From an uncultured Bacilli bacterium (lineage in GTDB: Bacteria; Bacillota_I; Bacilli_A; RF39; UBA660), in contig CANQLN010000019.1 of the NCBI GenBank assembly GCA_947624695.1, positions 1-13,015 of the forward strand: a stretch of 13,015 nt of DNA, in the 5' to 3' direction. Shown piece by piece: positions 5,520 to 12,891 of the stretch. How positions within the stretch are numbered: position 1 is the first letter of the stretch; the number at the start of each line of letters is the position of its first letter. Below the pieces are notes generated by a model. That model searched no databases, had not been told where the DNA came from, and saw only the letters and a program-made list of their open reading frames with translations. Position numbers and translations under genes: made by a program.

Positions 5520-5837
5520 TTAACTATTTAAATTATCTAATTGGGTTTGTAATTCATTACCTAAAGTATTAACTTTAGAATCTTTAGCTTCTTCTAGAGT
5601 ATACCATCCGAGTTTAAACATTAATTCATAAGAGGCTCTTTGCAGTTTCATTAAATTTTCAAACATATCTTTAAATTCTTTATAAAGTTCACTATTAGAG
5701 GCTTCCGTTAAAGCTACTGTCATATCTTTAACCATGGCTTTTAAAGTACTTAAAAGGGTAGTCATATAATCTTGATCATTTAAACCGAGTCCTTTAGGTA
5801 CAGGGGTTTTGGGATTAGCAATTTTTTTATTTTCCAT
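5520..5837 (-). CDS. Spore coat protein, CotF family
   Basis: This 105-residue protein matches the CotF coat family: 'LNDQDYMTTLLSTLKAMVKDMTVALTEASN' across 19-48, then 'LYKEFKDMFENLMKLQRASYELMFKLGWY' to residue 79. These make the paired-helix core with the typical 'MFKxGWY' ending, followed by a short polar tail. CotF-type proteins are made in the mother cell and placed in the spore coat, and are known only from endospore formers. An ATG at 5846 would add three residues but lacks room for a ribosome-binding site. GGATGGAG, directly before the ATG at 5837, supports the shorter form. The gene overlaps the end of its upstream partner by 11 bp, so the two are co-translated. Confidence 0.82.
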   Translation of the reverse strand: MENKKIANPKTPVPKGLGLNDQDYMTTLLSTLKAMVKDMTVALTEASNSELYKEFKDMFENLMKLQRASYELMFKLGWYTLEEAKDSKVNTLGNELQTQLDNLNS

Positions 5838-6054
5838 TTTCTCCATCCTTTACTATATTTAAGACTAAATTCATATTTTCTTTAAAAAGTTTAGTAGCCT
5901 CCGTAATCATATCTTTAACACTTTTATCTTCAATATAATTTAAAGCTTCCATTTCGTTTTTATAAGCAGTATGATTCCAGCCAAAAATATCTTTAAGATA
6001 AGCTAAGTCTTTATCAGTTAAAATATTAGGAGCTTTTTTATAATTTTCATTCAT
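5827..6054 (-). CDS. Small CotF-like spore coat companion protein
   Basis: This 75-residue, all-helical protein has the pattern 'ILTDKDLAYLKDIFGWNHTAYK' (11-32) seen in the short coat-F-related proteins encoded just before cotF in many clostridia and bacilli. A second helical segment ('DKSVKDMITEATKLFKENMNLVLNIV') completes a half-size version of the CotF helix pair. It likely goes into the same coat layer as, or pairs with, the CotF product (inference). It is the first gene of a two-gene minus-strand operon, with Shine-Dalgarno GAAAGGAAAG upstream. No clear sigma-A promoter precedes it, which fits control by a sporulation sigma factor, but I could not identify convincing sigma-E or sigma-K boxes. 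Confidence 0.72.
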   Translation of the reverse strand: MNENYKKAPNILTDKDLAYLKDIFGWNHTAYKNEMEALNYIEDKSVKDMITEATKLFKENMNLVLNIVKDGENGK

Positions 6055-6088
6055 TTTATTCTTTCCTTTCTATTTTTATTATGGCAAT

Positions 6089-6103
6089 ATAGATTATATC
6101 TAT
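6089..6103. promoter_or_regulatory. Inverted repeat upstream of the coat operon
   Basis: ATAGAT and ATCTAT form a perfect 6+6 inverted repeat around the centre TAT, 35 bp upstream of the minus-strand coat start and 71 bp before the plus-strand gene at 6174. It could be an operator in this divergent region. In such AT-rich DNA a chance palindrome is also possible. Confidence 0.3.
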
Positions 6104-6173
6104 GTAACAAATTTAAGCCAATTTATGGAATAGTAAAGTTGTCTTTTAAGTTCATAATATTACAGGGATAATT

Positions 6174-6674
6174 ATGAAAAAAGATATTGGAATAAAAATT
6201 GGTGTAACTTTTTACTTATGTAGTATTTTAGGATATTTTTATGAATTAATCTTAAATTATTTTTATAAAGGTAATTTTTATAGTCATGGTTTTTTAAATG
6301 GCCCTTGGCTTCCTATTTATGGGATAGGTTCTTTACTTCTTTTACTTATAAATAAATATAAGAAAAGGCCTTTAGTAATTTTTATCTTATCATTTTTTCT
6401 CACCGGCCTGTTAGAAGGAATAAGTGGTTTTCTTTTATTAAAATTAGGAGGCATGCGCCTTTGGAATTATAAAGGGCACTTTTTAAATATTGGGGGTTTT
6501 GTCTGCCTTTTAAGCGCTTTTTGTTTTGGAATAGGTGGCTTAATTTTTACTTATATAATTAATCCTTTTGGGGAAAAAATAATAGCTAAAGTAAATAAAA
6601 ATTTAATAATATTTATTTTAACCATTTTAAATTTAATATTTACGGGAGATTTCATTGCAACAATAATAAAATAA
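6174..6674 (+). CDS. CmpB-type putative ABC transporter membrane protein
   Basis: This 166-residue protein has four or five membrane helices and the conserved motifs of the 'putative ABC-transporter type IV' (ABC_trans_CmpB) family. These are an early 'GYFYEL' (20-25), 'SHGFLNGPWLPIYGIGSLL' (37-55), 'LEGISGFLLLKLGGMRLWNYKGH' (about 80-102), then 'LNIGGFVCLLSAFCFGIGG'. The motif residues (NGP, PIYG, W..Y, N..G) are kept, so the gene looks intact. It is shorter than many members, which have added C-terminal regions. The biochemical role of the family is not established, and no ATPase gene is nearby. Shine-Dalgarno ACAGGGA lies 6 nt upstream of the ATG. The gene is divergent from the coat operon. 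Confidence 0.78.
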   Translation: MKKDIGIKIGVTFYLCSILGYFYELILNYFYKGNFYSHGFLNGPWLPIYGIGSLLLLLINKYKKRPLVIFILSFFLTGLLEGISGFLLLKLGGMRLWNYKGHFLNIGGFVCLLSAFCFGIGGLIFTYIINPFGEKIIAKVNKNLIIFILTILNLIFTGDFIATIIK

Positions 6675-6683
6675 TTATATAAT
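6655..6683 (+). promoter_or_regulatory. Promoter of the SDR / PLP-enzyme operon
   Basis: TTGCAA (6655-6660), a 17-bp spacer and a perfect TATAAT (6678-6683). The -35 box lies inside the last codons of the CmpB-type gene. The predicted start near 6690 gives a leader of about 16 nt with GAGGTGA at 6695-6701. Confidence 0.65.
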
Positions 6684-6705
6684 AGTAATGCTTTGAGGTG
6701 ACGTG

Positions 6706-7398
6706 ATGGATTTAGCAGGTTATGTTGTTTTAATTATTGGGGTTAGTAGTGGTATTGGTCATATTTTAGCGGGTATATTACATGAATATGGAGCCACAGT
6801 TATTGGAACTTATAATAAGCATAAAATAGAGGAATTATATGATACCTATAAATGTGATTTAACCAAGGAAGAAGAAATAAAAGATTTATTTGCTAAAGTA
6901 ATTTCTAAACATGAGAAAATAGATGTGGTTATCAATTTGGCGGCTTTAGCTATAGATAATGATATAAACACTAAAACTAAGAATGAATTTATGCAAGTTT
7001 TAGAGGTTAATTTAGTTGGGACTTTTTTGGTTTGTAAATATGCTTCTTTAAATATGAAAAGAGGGATTATTATTAATATATCATCAACTGATGCAACAGA
7101 TACTTTTAGTCCTTTAGCTATGGATTATGCTGCGAGTAAAGCTGGCGTCGAAAATTTAACTAAAAATCTCGCTTTAAGATTACCTAATTTAAAAATATGT
7201 GCTTTGGCTCCTAATTGGGTCGATACAGATAGTGTTTTAAATATGAATCCCGAATATTTAAAGGAAGAAATGGCAAGAGTTGGTCAAAAGCGAATTTTAA
7301 AAAAAGAAGAAGTGGCCTTAAAAATATTAGAAATTATGATTAATGATGATATTCGAAGTGGAGAAATAATTAGAATGAGTGGTAATGATGAAATTTAA
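6706..7398 (+). CDS. Short-chain dehydrogenase/reductase (SDR), FabG-like
   Basis: This 230-residue protein has the classical SDR Rossmann fold. The glycine motif is G12-VSS-G16-I-G18, though Ile replaces the usual Thr at residue 11. D51 (CDLT) contacts adenine, and NLAAL (77-81) stands where NNAG is usual. The catalytic tetrad is complete: N102, S126 or S127, Y141 and K145 (YAASK). The motif 'APNWVDTD' (168-175) corresponds to the usual PGxxxT segment. It should reduce or oxidise a carbonyl/alcohol with NAD(P). The substrate is unknown. A GTG at 6703 is too close to the ribosome-binding site GAGGTGA, so the ATG at 6706 is chosen. It overlaps the following PLP-enzyme gene by 14 bp, so the two are probably made together. 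Confidence 0.88.
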   Translation: MDLAGYVVLIIGVSSGIGHILAGILHEYGATVIGTYNKHKIEELYDTYKCDLTKEEEIKDLFAKVISKHEKIDVVINLAALAIDNDINTKTKNEFMQVLEVNLVGTFLVCKYASLNMKRGIIINISSTDATDTFSPLAMDYAASKAGVENLTKNLALRLPNLKICALAPNWVDTDSVLNMNPEYLKEEMARVGQKRILKKEEVALKILEIMINDDIRSGEIIRMSGNDEI

Positions 7399-8620
7399 AG
7401 AAGAAATAGTGAATTTGTTTAATGAATCTGAAGATGAATTAAAAGAAATTTTTCAAAAAATTGATAAGCAAGAATTTGTTAATAGTGAGAAAGTCCTTAA
7501 GGCTTTTCAAGAAGCCGGAATTAATGAAGCGTGTTTTACATCTTCAACTGGTTATGGTTATAACGATTTAGGAAGAGAAAAAATTGAAGAAGTATTTGCC
7601 CAAGTCCTAAAAGGAGAGTCGGCTTTAGTAAGAGGGCAATTTATTTCCGGAACACATGCCTTAACTGTTTGTCTTTTTGGCTTGTTGCGCCCTAATGATA
7701 CGCTTCTTAGTATCTCTGGTCTTCCTTATGATACTTTACATGAAGTAATCGGTATAAAAGAAAATCCTAGTTCTTTAATATCTTTTGGTGTAAATTATGA
7801 CCAAATAGATTTAATTGATAATGAATTTGATTATGAAAAAATTGCGGAAACTTTAAAAAATAAAAAAATTAAAGTCATTGCTATTCAAAGAAGTAAAGGT
7901 TATTCCGAAAGAAAAAGTTTAAGTATTTCCTCTTTAGCTAAAGTCATAAAATTTATCAAAGAAATAGCTCCGGAAGTTATTATTATGGTTGATAATTGCT
8001 ATTGTGAATTTGTCGAAGATAAAACGCCATTAGAAGTTGGAGCCGACATCATGGTTGGTTCTTTAATCAAAAATTTAGGAGGAGGTATTGCTCCTAATGG
8101 GGCTTATATCGCCGGAAAAAAAGATTTAGTTAATTTATGTGCTGAAAGATTAACTGTTCCAGGAGAAGGCAGGGAAGTAGGTCCTACTTTAGGAATTAAT
8201 AAGGAAATATTAATGGGCCTTTATCATGCTCCGATGGCGGTGGCTAGTAGCTTAAAAGTGGCCATTTTAACAAGTAAAGTTTTAGAAAAATTAGGTTATA
8301 TGGTGGAACCAAGATATAATGATCAAAGGGTAGACATTGTGCAAAATATTATTTTTGGTAACCGGGAGGATTTAATTAAATATTGTGAAGGTATTCAAAT
8401 GGGATCAGCCATTGATGCTAATGCTTTACCAGTGCCTACGGATATGCCTGGTTATGATGATGAAATTATTATGGCCTCGGGTTCTTTTATTCAAGGCTCA
8501 TCGATTGAAATATCTTGTGATGGTCCTTTAAGAAAACCTTTTATTTGTTATCAGCAAGGAGGCCTCACTTATTCTTATGGTAAGTTAGCCGTTATGATGG
8601 CTATAAATAGATTGAAATAG
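7385..8620 (+). CDS. PLP-dependent methionine gamma-lyase / 'aluminium resistance' family enzyme (YnbB-like)
   Basis: This 411-residue protein matches the Met_gamma_lyase (aluminium resistance protein) family over its whole length. It has 'HALTVCLFGLLRPNDTLL', 'SGLPYDTLHEVIG', 'AIQRSKGYSERKSL', 'MVDNCYCEFVE', the PLP lysine K229 in 'GSLIKNLGGG', 'RLTVPGEGREVGPT', 'DMPGYDDEIIMASGSFIQGSSIE' and 'QGGLTYSYGKLA'. These fold-type I enzymes are predicted carbon-sulfur lyases; the real substrate is unsettled and the metal-resistance name is historical. The size is normal and the active-site motifs are intact. Possible starts are GTG 7379, ATG 7385 and ATG 7388. GAGTGGT serves as ribosome-binding site, favouring an ATG. 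Its start overlaps the SDR gene, and a terminator ends the operon. Confidence 0.9.
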   Translation: MMKFKEEIVNLFNESEDELKEIFQKIDKQEFVNSEKVLKAFQEAGINEACFTSSTGYGYNDLGREKIEEVFAQVLKGESALVRGQFISGTHALTVCLFGLLRPNDTLLSISGLPYDTLHEVIGIKENPSSLISFGVNYDQIDLIDNEFDYEKIAETLKNKKIKVIAIQRSKGYSERKSLSISSLAKVIKFIKEIAPEVIIMVDNCYCEFVEDKTPLEVGADIMVGSLIKNLGGGIAPNGAYIAGKKDLVNLCAERLTVPGEGREVGPTLGINKEILMGLYHAPMAVASSLKVAILTSKVLEKLGYMVEPRYNDQRVDIVQNIIFGNREDLIKYCEGIQMGSAIDANALPVPTDMPGYDDEIIMASGSFIQGSSIEISCDGPLRKPFICYQQGGLTYSYGKLAVMMAINRLK

Positions 8621-8639
8621 TTTTTATAACTATTTTTTT
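8615..8639 (+). terminator. Intrinsic terminator after the PLP-enzyme gene
   Basis: AAATAGTT (8615-8622) pairs with AACTATTT (8628-8635) around a 5-nt loop, and the T-run goes on to 8639. The stop codon TAG (8618-8620) lies within the 5' arm. Confidence 0.75.
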
Positions 8640-8735
8640 GTCGGAAATTGCCTTAAAAATTAGAAGTTTTGACAACGTTTGTCGAAAGTGTTGAAATAGG
8701 AAAAAATATAAGTAAAATAGAGACCTCGAAAAGAG

Positions 8736-9152
8736 ATGAAATATATGTCAAAAGTAATAAATGAAAAATTTTATGATTTAAAGTATGACTTAGTTTTTAA
8801 AAGAATTATTGTGGATGATAATGATTATACCATCATGAATAGTATTTTGTCTGATATCTTAGAAAAAGAAGTAAAAGTGAAAAGATATTTAAATAGTGAA
8901 TTAAAGATCAAAGAAATAGTTCAAATAAATTTAAATTTTAATGAGGGAGAAAATAAACCCTTAAAAGAAGAATATTTGCTTTGGAATAAATAAGGAAAGA
9001 TATTAGTCAAAAATTTTAGAATTATCAACGTGAATATTGAAAGATATAAGAGTACGTGGTATGATAAAAACATCAAGGGAGATAAAAGACATATCTATCT
9101 ATCAATGCTAGGATCAAATAAAGAAGAATTAAAGAAATTAGTAGTTAAATAA
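8736..9152 (+). pseudogene. Decayed Rpn/PDDEXK-family transposase
   Basis: The frame opens with 'NEKFYDLKYDLVFKRII', 'NSILSDILEKEVKV' and 'YLNSELKIK', the N-terminal part of Rpn-type (PD-(D/E)XK nuclease) transposases. It then jumps directly to 'VQINLNFNEGENKPLKEEYLLWNK', which belongs to the C-terminal part. The catalytic core (Asp ... Glu-x-Lys) is missing; the junction is near base 8910. The frame stops with TAA at 8991-8993. In the same frame the homologous text goes on: 'GKILVKNFRIINVNIERYKSTWYDKN' and so on to the stop at 9150-9152. A Glu codon GAA turned into TAA by one base change explains the stop. It is about half the usual length of roughly 270-300 residues, and no activity is expected. 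No terminal inverted repeats or target duplication were found. Confidence 0.75.
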
Positions 9153-9177
9153 AATTATATTAATGTTTAGGTGAAAT

Positions 9178-10287
9178 ATGAAGAAAATAAAAGTAATGAG
9201 TATTTTTGGTACTAGACCTGAAGCTATTAAAATGGCTCCACTAGTTAAAGAATTAGAAAAAAAAGATGAAATTGAAAGTGTGGTTTGTGTAACAGCGCAA
9301 CACCGGGAAATGTTAGATCAAGTTTTAAAAACTTTTAATATTAAACCTGATTATGATTTAAATATTATGCAAGCTGGTCAAACCTTAAGTGATATTACCA
9401 TTCGCTCTTTAGAAGGACTAGAGAAAGTAATTAAAGAAGTTAAGCCAGATTTAGTTCTAGTTCATGGTGATACAACAACCGCTTTTGCAGGGGCCCTAGC
9501 GGCTTATTATAATGAAATTTCGCTTGGCCATGTGGAAGCAGGATTAAGAACTAATGATAAATATAGTCCTTATCCCGAAGAAATGAATCGCCAAATGATT
9601 GACCGCTTAAGTGATATGCTTTTTGCACCCACTAATGTCAGTAAAGAAAATTTGTTGAAAGAAAATATTTGTGAAAAAAATATCTATGTTACCGGTAATA
9701 CAGTCATTGATGCTTTAAAAACAACCGTCAAAGAACATTTTTATCATCCCGAATTAGAATGGATAAAAGATAATGAAAGAATGATTTTACTTACCTGCCA
9801 CCGTAGAGAAAATTTAGGAGAACCAATGAGGAGAATATTTGAAGGAATTCGGAAATTAATTGAAGAAATACCGGATATAAAAATAATTTATCCGATTCAT
9901 TTAAACCCTCGGGTAAGAGAAATAGCTAAAGATGTTTTTAAAGATTGTGATCGAATCCATTTAATCGAACCTTTAGAAGTAACAGAAATGCATAATTTTC
10001 AAAATAAAGCGTATCTTATTTTAACTGATTCTGGTGGCTTACAAGAAGAGGCCCCATCTTTAGGAAAGCCAGTTTTAGTATTAAGAGATACTACGGAAAG
10101 ACCAGAAGGTATTACGGCTGGTACTTTAAAATTAGTAGGAACCAATACCGAGACAATATATAAAGAAGCTAAAGAATTATTAACTAATAGAGAGTCTTAT
10201 GACAAAATGAGCAAAGCTTCTAATCCTTATGGTGATGGGACTGCTAGTGAAAAAATTGTTAAGGCAATTATTGAGAAATTTAAGTAA
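9178..10287 (+). CDS. wecB: UDP-N-acetylglucosamine 2-epimerase (non-hydrolysing)
   Basis: This 369-residue enzyme interconverts UDP-GlcNAc and UDP-ManNAc, the donor for teichoic-acid linkage units and other surface glycans, in the cytoplasm. Recognition is strong over the full length: 'GTRPEAIKMAPL' (11-22), 'TAQHREMLD' (39-47), 'HGDTTTAFAGA' (96-106), 'GHVEAGLRT' (117-125), 'PYPEEMNRQMID' (131-142), 'CHRREN' (207-212) and 'TDSGGLQEEAPSLGKPVLVLRDTTERPEG' near 283-311. The catalytic Asp, two Glu and His correspond to D98, E120, E134 and H208, all kept. In Bacillus the gene is called mnaA. Shine-Dalgarno TAGGTGA precedes the ATG by 4 nt. The next gene is a glycosyltransferase of surface-polymer type, which supports a role in wall or capsule synthesis. 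Confidence 0.95.
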   Translation: MKKIKVMSIFGTRPEAIKMAPLVKELEKKDEIESVVCVTAQHREMLDQVLKTFNIKPDYDLNIMQAGQTLSDITIRSLEGLEKVIKEVKPDLVLVHGDTTTAFAGALAAYYNEISLGHVEAGLRTNDKYSPYPEEMNRQMIDRLSDMLFAPTNVSKENLLKENICEKNIYVTGNTVIDALKTTVKEHFYHPELEWIKDNERMILLTCHRRENLGEPMRRIFEGIRKLIEEIPDIKIIYPIHLNPRVREIAKDVFKDCDRIHLIEPLEVTEMHNFQNKAYLILTDSGGLQEEAPSLGKPVLVLRDTTERPEGITAGTLKLVGTNTETIYKEAKELLTNRESYDKMSKASNPYGDGTASEKIVKAIIEKFK

Positions 10288-10320
10288 TATTAACTCTTTT
10301 TTAAATTTATTAATAAATAT

Positions 10321-10349
10321 TTGAAAAGTAAGAGTGGAGATGCTATTAT
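10321..10349 (+). promoter_or_regulatory. Promoter for the TuaH-like glycosyltransferase
   Basis: TTGAAA (10321-10326), a 17-bp spacer and TATTAT (10344-10349) with an extended TGC just before it. Transcription would start near 10356, only about 14 nt before the ATG at 10370, within the Shine-Dalgarno region AAAGGAGA. Confidence 0.6.
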
Positions 10350-10369
10350 AAATAAAGGAGACTAATATT

Positions 10370-11635
10370 ATGAAAGATAAAATAACAAAATTAGTTAATG
10401 TTTATAAAAAATATGGCTTTGTTGGTTTTATTAAAAAATGCTATCGCTATTTTGTTGCTAATTATTTAGATAAAGTTAGCTTCATGGTTTTTATAAATCC
10501 CTATAGATATCATAAAATAATTAGAGAAATATTAAATGGCAAGTATGATCGTCTAATTTTATGGCGGAGTAGTTTTGGTTATGATGTTCCTTTATTTCAA
10601 AGACCTCAACATATTGCTAATAATTTAGTTAAAAATAATTGTTTATTATTTTATGAAGTAACTACAATGACTGATAAAGTTAAGACTATAAGCAAAAAAC
10701 AAGAAAATTTATATTTATTTAATTTTAATAATATTTTACTTAATCGAATATTAATGAAGGAATTAGCAAAAATAAATAAACCCAAATATATTCAACTTTA
10801 TTGTACTGATTGGAAGTTAACGGTATCTAATATTAAAGATTATTTAAGCAAAGGTTTTAAATTAATCTATGAATATGTCGATCATTTAAGTGCTGACTTA
10901 GCTGGAACAAAAGAAATACCTAAAAATATTTTGGATAAATTTAATTATGTTATGGAAAATAAAGATGTTTATATAATTGTGACAGCTGAAGAATTAAAAA
11001 AAGATGTAGAAAAAAGAAGAGGTAAAGAAAATTTAGGCTATTCTACGAACGGTGTAGATTATGAATTTTTTCAAAAGTGGGAAAACTATGAGCTAGAGAA
11101 AGATTATTTAGATATTATCAATAACGGGAAAATTAATCTTTGTTATTATGGGGCTTTAGCTAAATGGTTTGATTATGACTTAATTAAAAAGATTGCTCAA
11201 ACTAATAAATATAATGTCATTTTCTTTGGTTTAAAATATGATGAATCATATGAATTAAATAAAATGGATGAAGTTCAAAATGTTTATTTTTTAGGTTCTA
11301 AAGATTATCAAATTTTAAAATATTATGCCATAAAATGTGATATTTTAATGATTCCGTTTCTTCTTAATGATATTACTAAATCAACAAGCCCTGTAAAAAT
11401 ATTTGAATATATGGCAATGGAAAAGCCGATTGTGACAACAAATTTATTAGAATGCCGGAAGTATAAATCTGTATTAATTGGTCAAGATCATGATGATTTT
11501 TTAAAAAAGTTAGAAGATGCTTATAAGTTAAAAGATGATTCTAAATATCGTAAATTATTACAAAAAGAAGCTAAAGAAAATGATTGGAGTAAAAAAGCAC
11601 AAGTAATAATTGATTTGATTAAAAAAGATGAGTAA
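10370..11635 (+). CDS. GT4-like glycosyltransferase, TuaH-like
   Basis: This 421-residue protein looks like a GT-B fold glycosyltransferase. The N-terminal half carries 'FQRPQHIANNL' (76-86), the hallmark of TuaH-type and related enzymes, and 'IYEYVDHLSADL', where the 'Y-D' segment is typical of this group. The C-terminal nucleotide-sugar domain has 'NLCYYGALAKWFDYDLI', 'NVIFFGLKYDESY', and 'SPVKIFEYMAMEKPIVTTNLLE' (S340 onward, with E346 as the donor-binding Glu). Such enzymes transfer sugars to lipid-linked or wall polymers; TuaH works in teichuronic acid synthesis. There is no signal peptide, but a basic N-terminal helix (1-30) suggests membrane association. It follows the UDP-GlcNAc 2-epimerase by 82 bp and has its own promoter. 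The acceptor and donor are not known. Confidence 0.85.
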   Translation: MKDKITKLVNVYKKYGFVGFIKKCYRYFVANYLDKVSFMVFINPYRYHKIIREILNGKYDRLILWRSSFGYDVPLFQRPQHIANNLVKNNCLLFYEVTTMTDKVKTISKKQENLYLFNFNNILLNRILMKELAKINKPKYIQLYCTDWKLTVSNIKDYLSKGFKLIYEYVDHLSADLAGTKEIPKNILDKFNYVMENKDVYIIVTAEELKKDVEKRRGKENLGYSTNGVDYEFFQKWENYELEKDYLDIINNGKINLCYYGALAKWFDYDLIKKIAQTNKYNVIFFGLKYDESYELNKMDEVQNVYFLGSKDYQILKYYAIKCDILMIPFLLNDITKSTSPVKIFEYMAMEKPIVTTNLLECRKYKSVLIGQDHDDFLKKLEDAYKLKDDSKYRKLLQKEAKENDWSKKAQVIIDLIKKDE

Positions 11636-11660
11636 TTAGCACAAAAGAATTGTTTAATCA

Positions 11661-11666
11661 TATAAT
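11661..11666 (+). promoter_or_regulatory. -10-like box before the spoVIF-like gene
   Basis: A perfect TATAAT lies 17 nt before the ATG at 11684, followed by the Shine-Dalgarno GAAGGTGA. No convincing -35 is seen. A forespore or mother-cell sigma factor could be used instead, so the call is weak. Confidence 0.3.
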
Positions 11667-11683
11667 TTATTAGAAGGTGAAGT

Positions 11684-11926
11684 ATGAATTTAAACGATTC
11701 TTTTTTTAATAAAGTGGAAAAGAAAACTAAAGTTGATAAAAATACCATTGTGGGGTTAGCTCAAAAACTGCAAAATGGGAATATGAAAGATGAAAAAACT
11801 TTAAGAGAGGTAATTGATACCTTAAGTGCGATGACGGGTAAAAAGGTAAGTAAAGAGCAAAGTGATAAAATAATTTCGAAAGTAATTGGGGGAGATGTCC
11901 CAAAAAATATCGATAAGATGTTTTAA
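11684..11926 (+). CDS. Stage VI sporulation protein F (SpoVIF)-like
   Basis: This 80-residue protein matches the SpoVIF (YjcC) family: 'FFNKVEKKTKVDKNTIVGLAQKLQNGNMKDEKTLREVIDTLSAMTGKKV' over 7-55 corresponds to the family core, with 'LQN.N.KDE' kept and two helices. A short C-terminal segment ending in DKMF follows. In Bacillus subtilis SpoVIF is needed for proper spore coat assembly and resistance. With the two CotF-like genes this shows that the organism makes endospores. The size equals that of the family (about 80-90). Shine-Dalgarno GAAGGTGA stands 4-5 nt before the ATG. A terminator overlaps its stop codon, so it is probably the last or only gene of its transcript. Confidence 0.82.
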   Translation: MNLNDSFFNKVEKKTKVDKNTIVGLAQKLQNGNMKDEKTLREVIDTLSAMTGKKVSKEQSDKIISKVIGGDVPKNIDKMF

Positions 11927-11949
11927 AATATTGCAATATCTTGTTTTTT
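11912..11949 (+). terminator. Probable intrinsic terminator of the spoVIF-like gene
   Basis: Bases 11912-11922 can pair with 11935-11945 in an 11-bp stem that includes three G-U pairs. The loop is 12 nt, and a T-run follows (11944-11949). The stop codon TAA (11924-11926) is in the loop. An alternative fold uses the perfect palindrome ATATTGCAATAT (11928-11939). AT-rich pairing makes this less certain than the others. Confidence 0.5.
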
Positions 11950-11991
11950 GTGATAATCTAATATAGTAAGAATAAAGAGGTGCAGGTTATA

Positions 11992-12891
11992 ATGGATGAA
12001 TTTTTAAGTAAATTATATAACTATGAATATTTTGGAACTTATTTGATGATTTCTATTGCGGTTTTAGTTCTATTATTTATTATTATTCTTGTTTTTGGTA
12101 AGAAAGATCAAAAGAATAGAGAAATTGAAGCCACTAAAAAGTTACAACAAATAAATACTGATAATGTTGGTAATGTTAATGCTTTTGCAGAAACTAGTGA
12201 ACCTAATAAAGTAGAAGTAGAGGCTCCTACTACGGTAAATGATCCTTTAAATTTAACAGTTCCTAGTGCACCTGAAGTCCCTGTTATGGAACCTAATTTA
12301 GAAAATGATACAATAATTGTTCCTACTATAAATAATATTAGTAGTGAGGTACCGACTCCTGAAATGCCAGAAGTTCCTCAAGTTAATCCTATTCAAGATG
12401 TTGTTTTAAATCAAGTACCAGTGCCTCCAGTGATGCCAGCGGCAAATGTTGGAGTAGATTCAGTAAGTTCTGAAGGAGAAACTCCATCAATTATAGAAGC
12501 GGTAAAACCAGTTTTAGAAAAAGAAGATGAACAGCCATTTAATTTTAGTCATGTAGACTTAGAACCGGTTACATCAGTGGAGCCAGTTGCTGCTGAAGTT
12601 CCTTTAGATAAAGAACCTCAAATAGAAGTTCCGGTATTTAATTTTGATGATATAGTTAGGGAGACTACTCCTGTTATGGAACCGGTTAGTCAACCTAAAG
12701 AAGTATTTAGTTCTGTTTATACTCCTGAGAAAAAAAATGAAAAATCTGAAATTGAAATGCCTGCTACCAAAGAGGAAGAAGAAATTGAACTACCAACTTT
12801 AAAAAAAGATGCTGAAGAAATTGAAAAGCCAATATTAAATGATTATAATTTAAATAATTTATCTGGCGAATCTTATAATATTAATGAATAA
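11992..12891 (+). CDS. Membrane-anchored Pro/Glu-rich disordered protein
   Basis: I do not recognise this 299-residue protein. A short N terminus is followed by one hydrophobic helix (about 14-36) and then KK and other basic residues. This predicts N-out, C-in, with a long cytoplasmic tail. The tail (about 45-299) is low in hydrophobic clusters and rich in Pro, Glu, Val, Asn and Thr. It has many 'EVP', 'EPV', 'PVMEP' and 'TPEMPEVP' elements, and two related short motifs, 'PFNFSHVDLEPV' and 'PVFNFDDIV', which may be docking sites. It ends in a charged 'EEEEIELPTLKKDAEEIEKPIL' region. A GTG at 11980 belongs to the Shine-Dalgarno AGAGGTG, so the ATG at 11992 is the likely start. Such proteins often tether cell-division or envelope factors, but nothing here proves it. 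Confidence 0.75.
   Translation: MDEFLSKLYNYEYFGTYLMISIAVLVLLFIIILVFGKKDQKNREIEATKKLQQINTDNVGNVNAFAETSEPNKVEVEAPTTVNDPLNLTVPSAPEVPVMEPNLENDTIIVPTINNISSEVPTPEMPEVPQVNPIQDVVLNQVPVPPVMPAANVGVDSVSSEGETPSIIEAVKPVLEKEDEQPFNFSHVDLEPVTSVEPVAAEVPLDKEPQIEVPVFNFDDIVRETTPVMEPVSQPKEVFSSVYTPEKKNEKSEIEMPATKEEEEIELPTLKKDAEEIEKPILNDYNLNNLSGESYNINE

Noticed and set aside
6055..6110. Sigma-E or sigma-K promoter for the coat operon
   Set aside because: A CATA-like element exists on the minus strand, but the rest of the -10 and the -35 do not match well enough to call.
6703..6705. GTG start for the SDR gene
   Set aside because: It lies 1 nt after GAGGTGA, too close for initiation; the ATG at 6706 fits better.
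10271..10302. Terminator after the UDP-GlcNAc 2-epimerase gene
   Set aside because: There is a T-run, but only a 3-bp GAG/CTC stem or a very wide AAATTTAA/TTAAATTT pairing; read-through to the glycosyltransferase is as likely.
11980..11991. GTG start for the Pro/Glu-rich membrane protein
   Set aside because: This GTG is the end of its own Shine-Dalgarno AGAGGTG; the ATG at 11992 follows at a normal distance.
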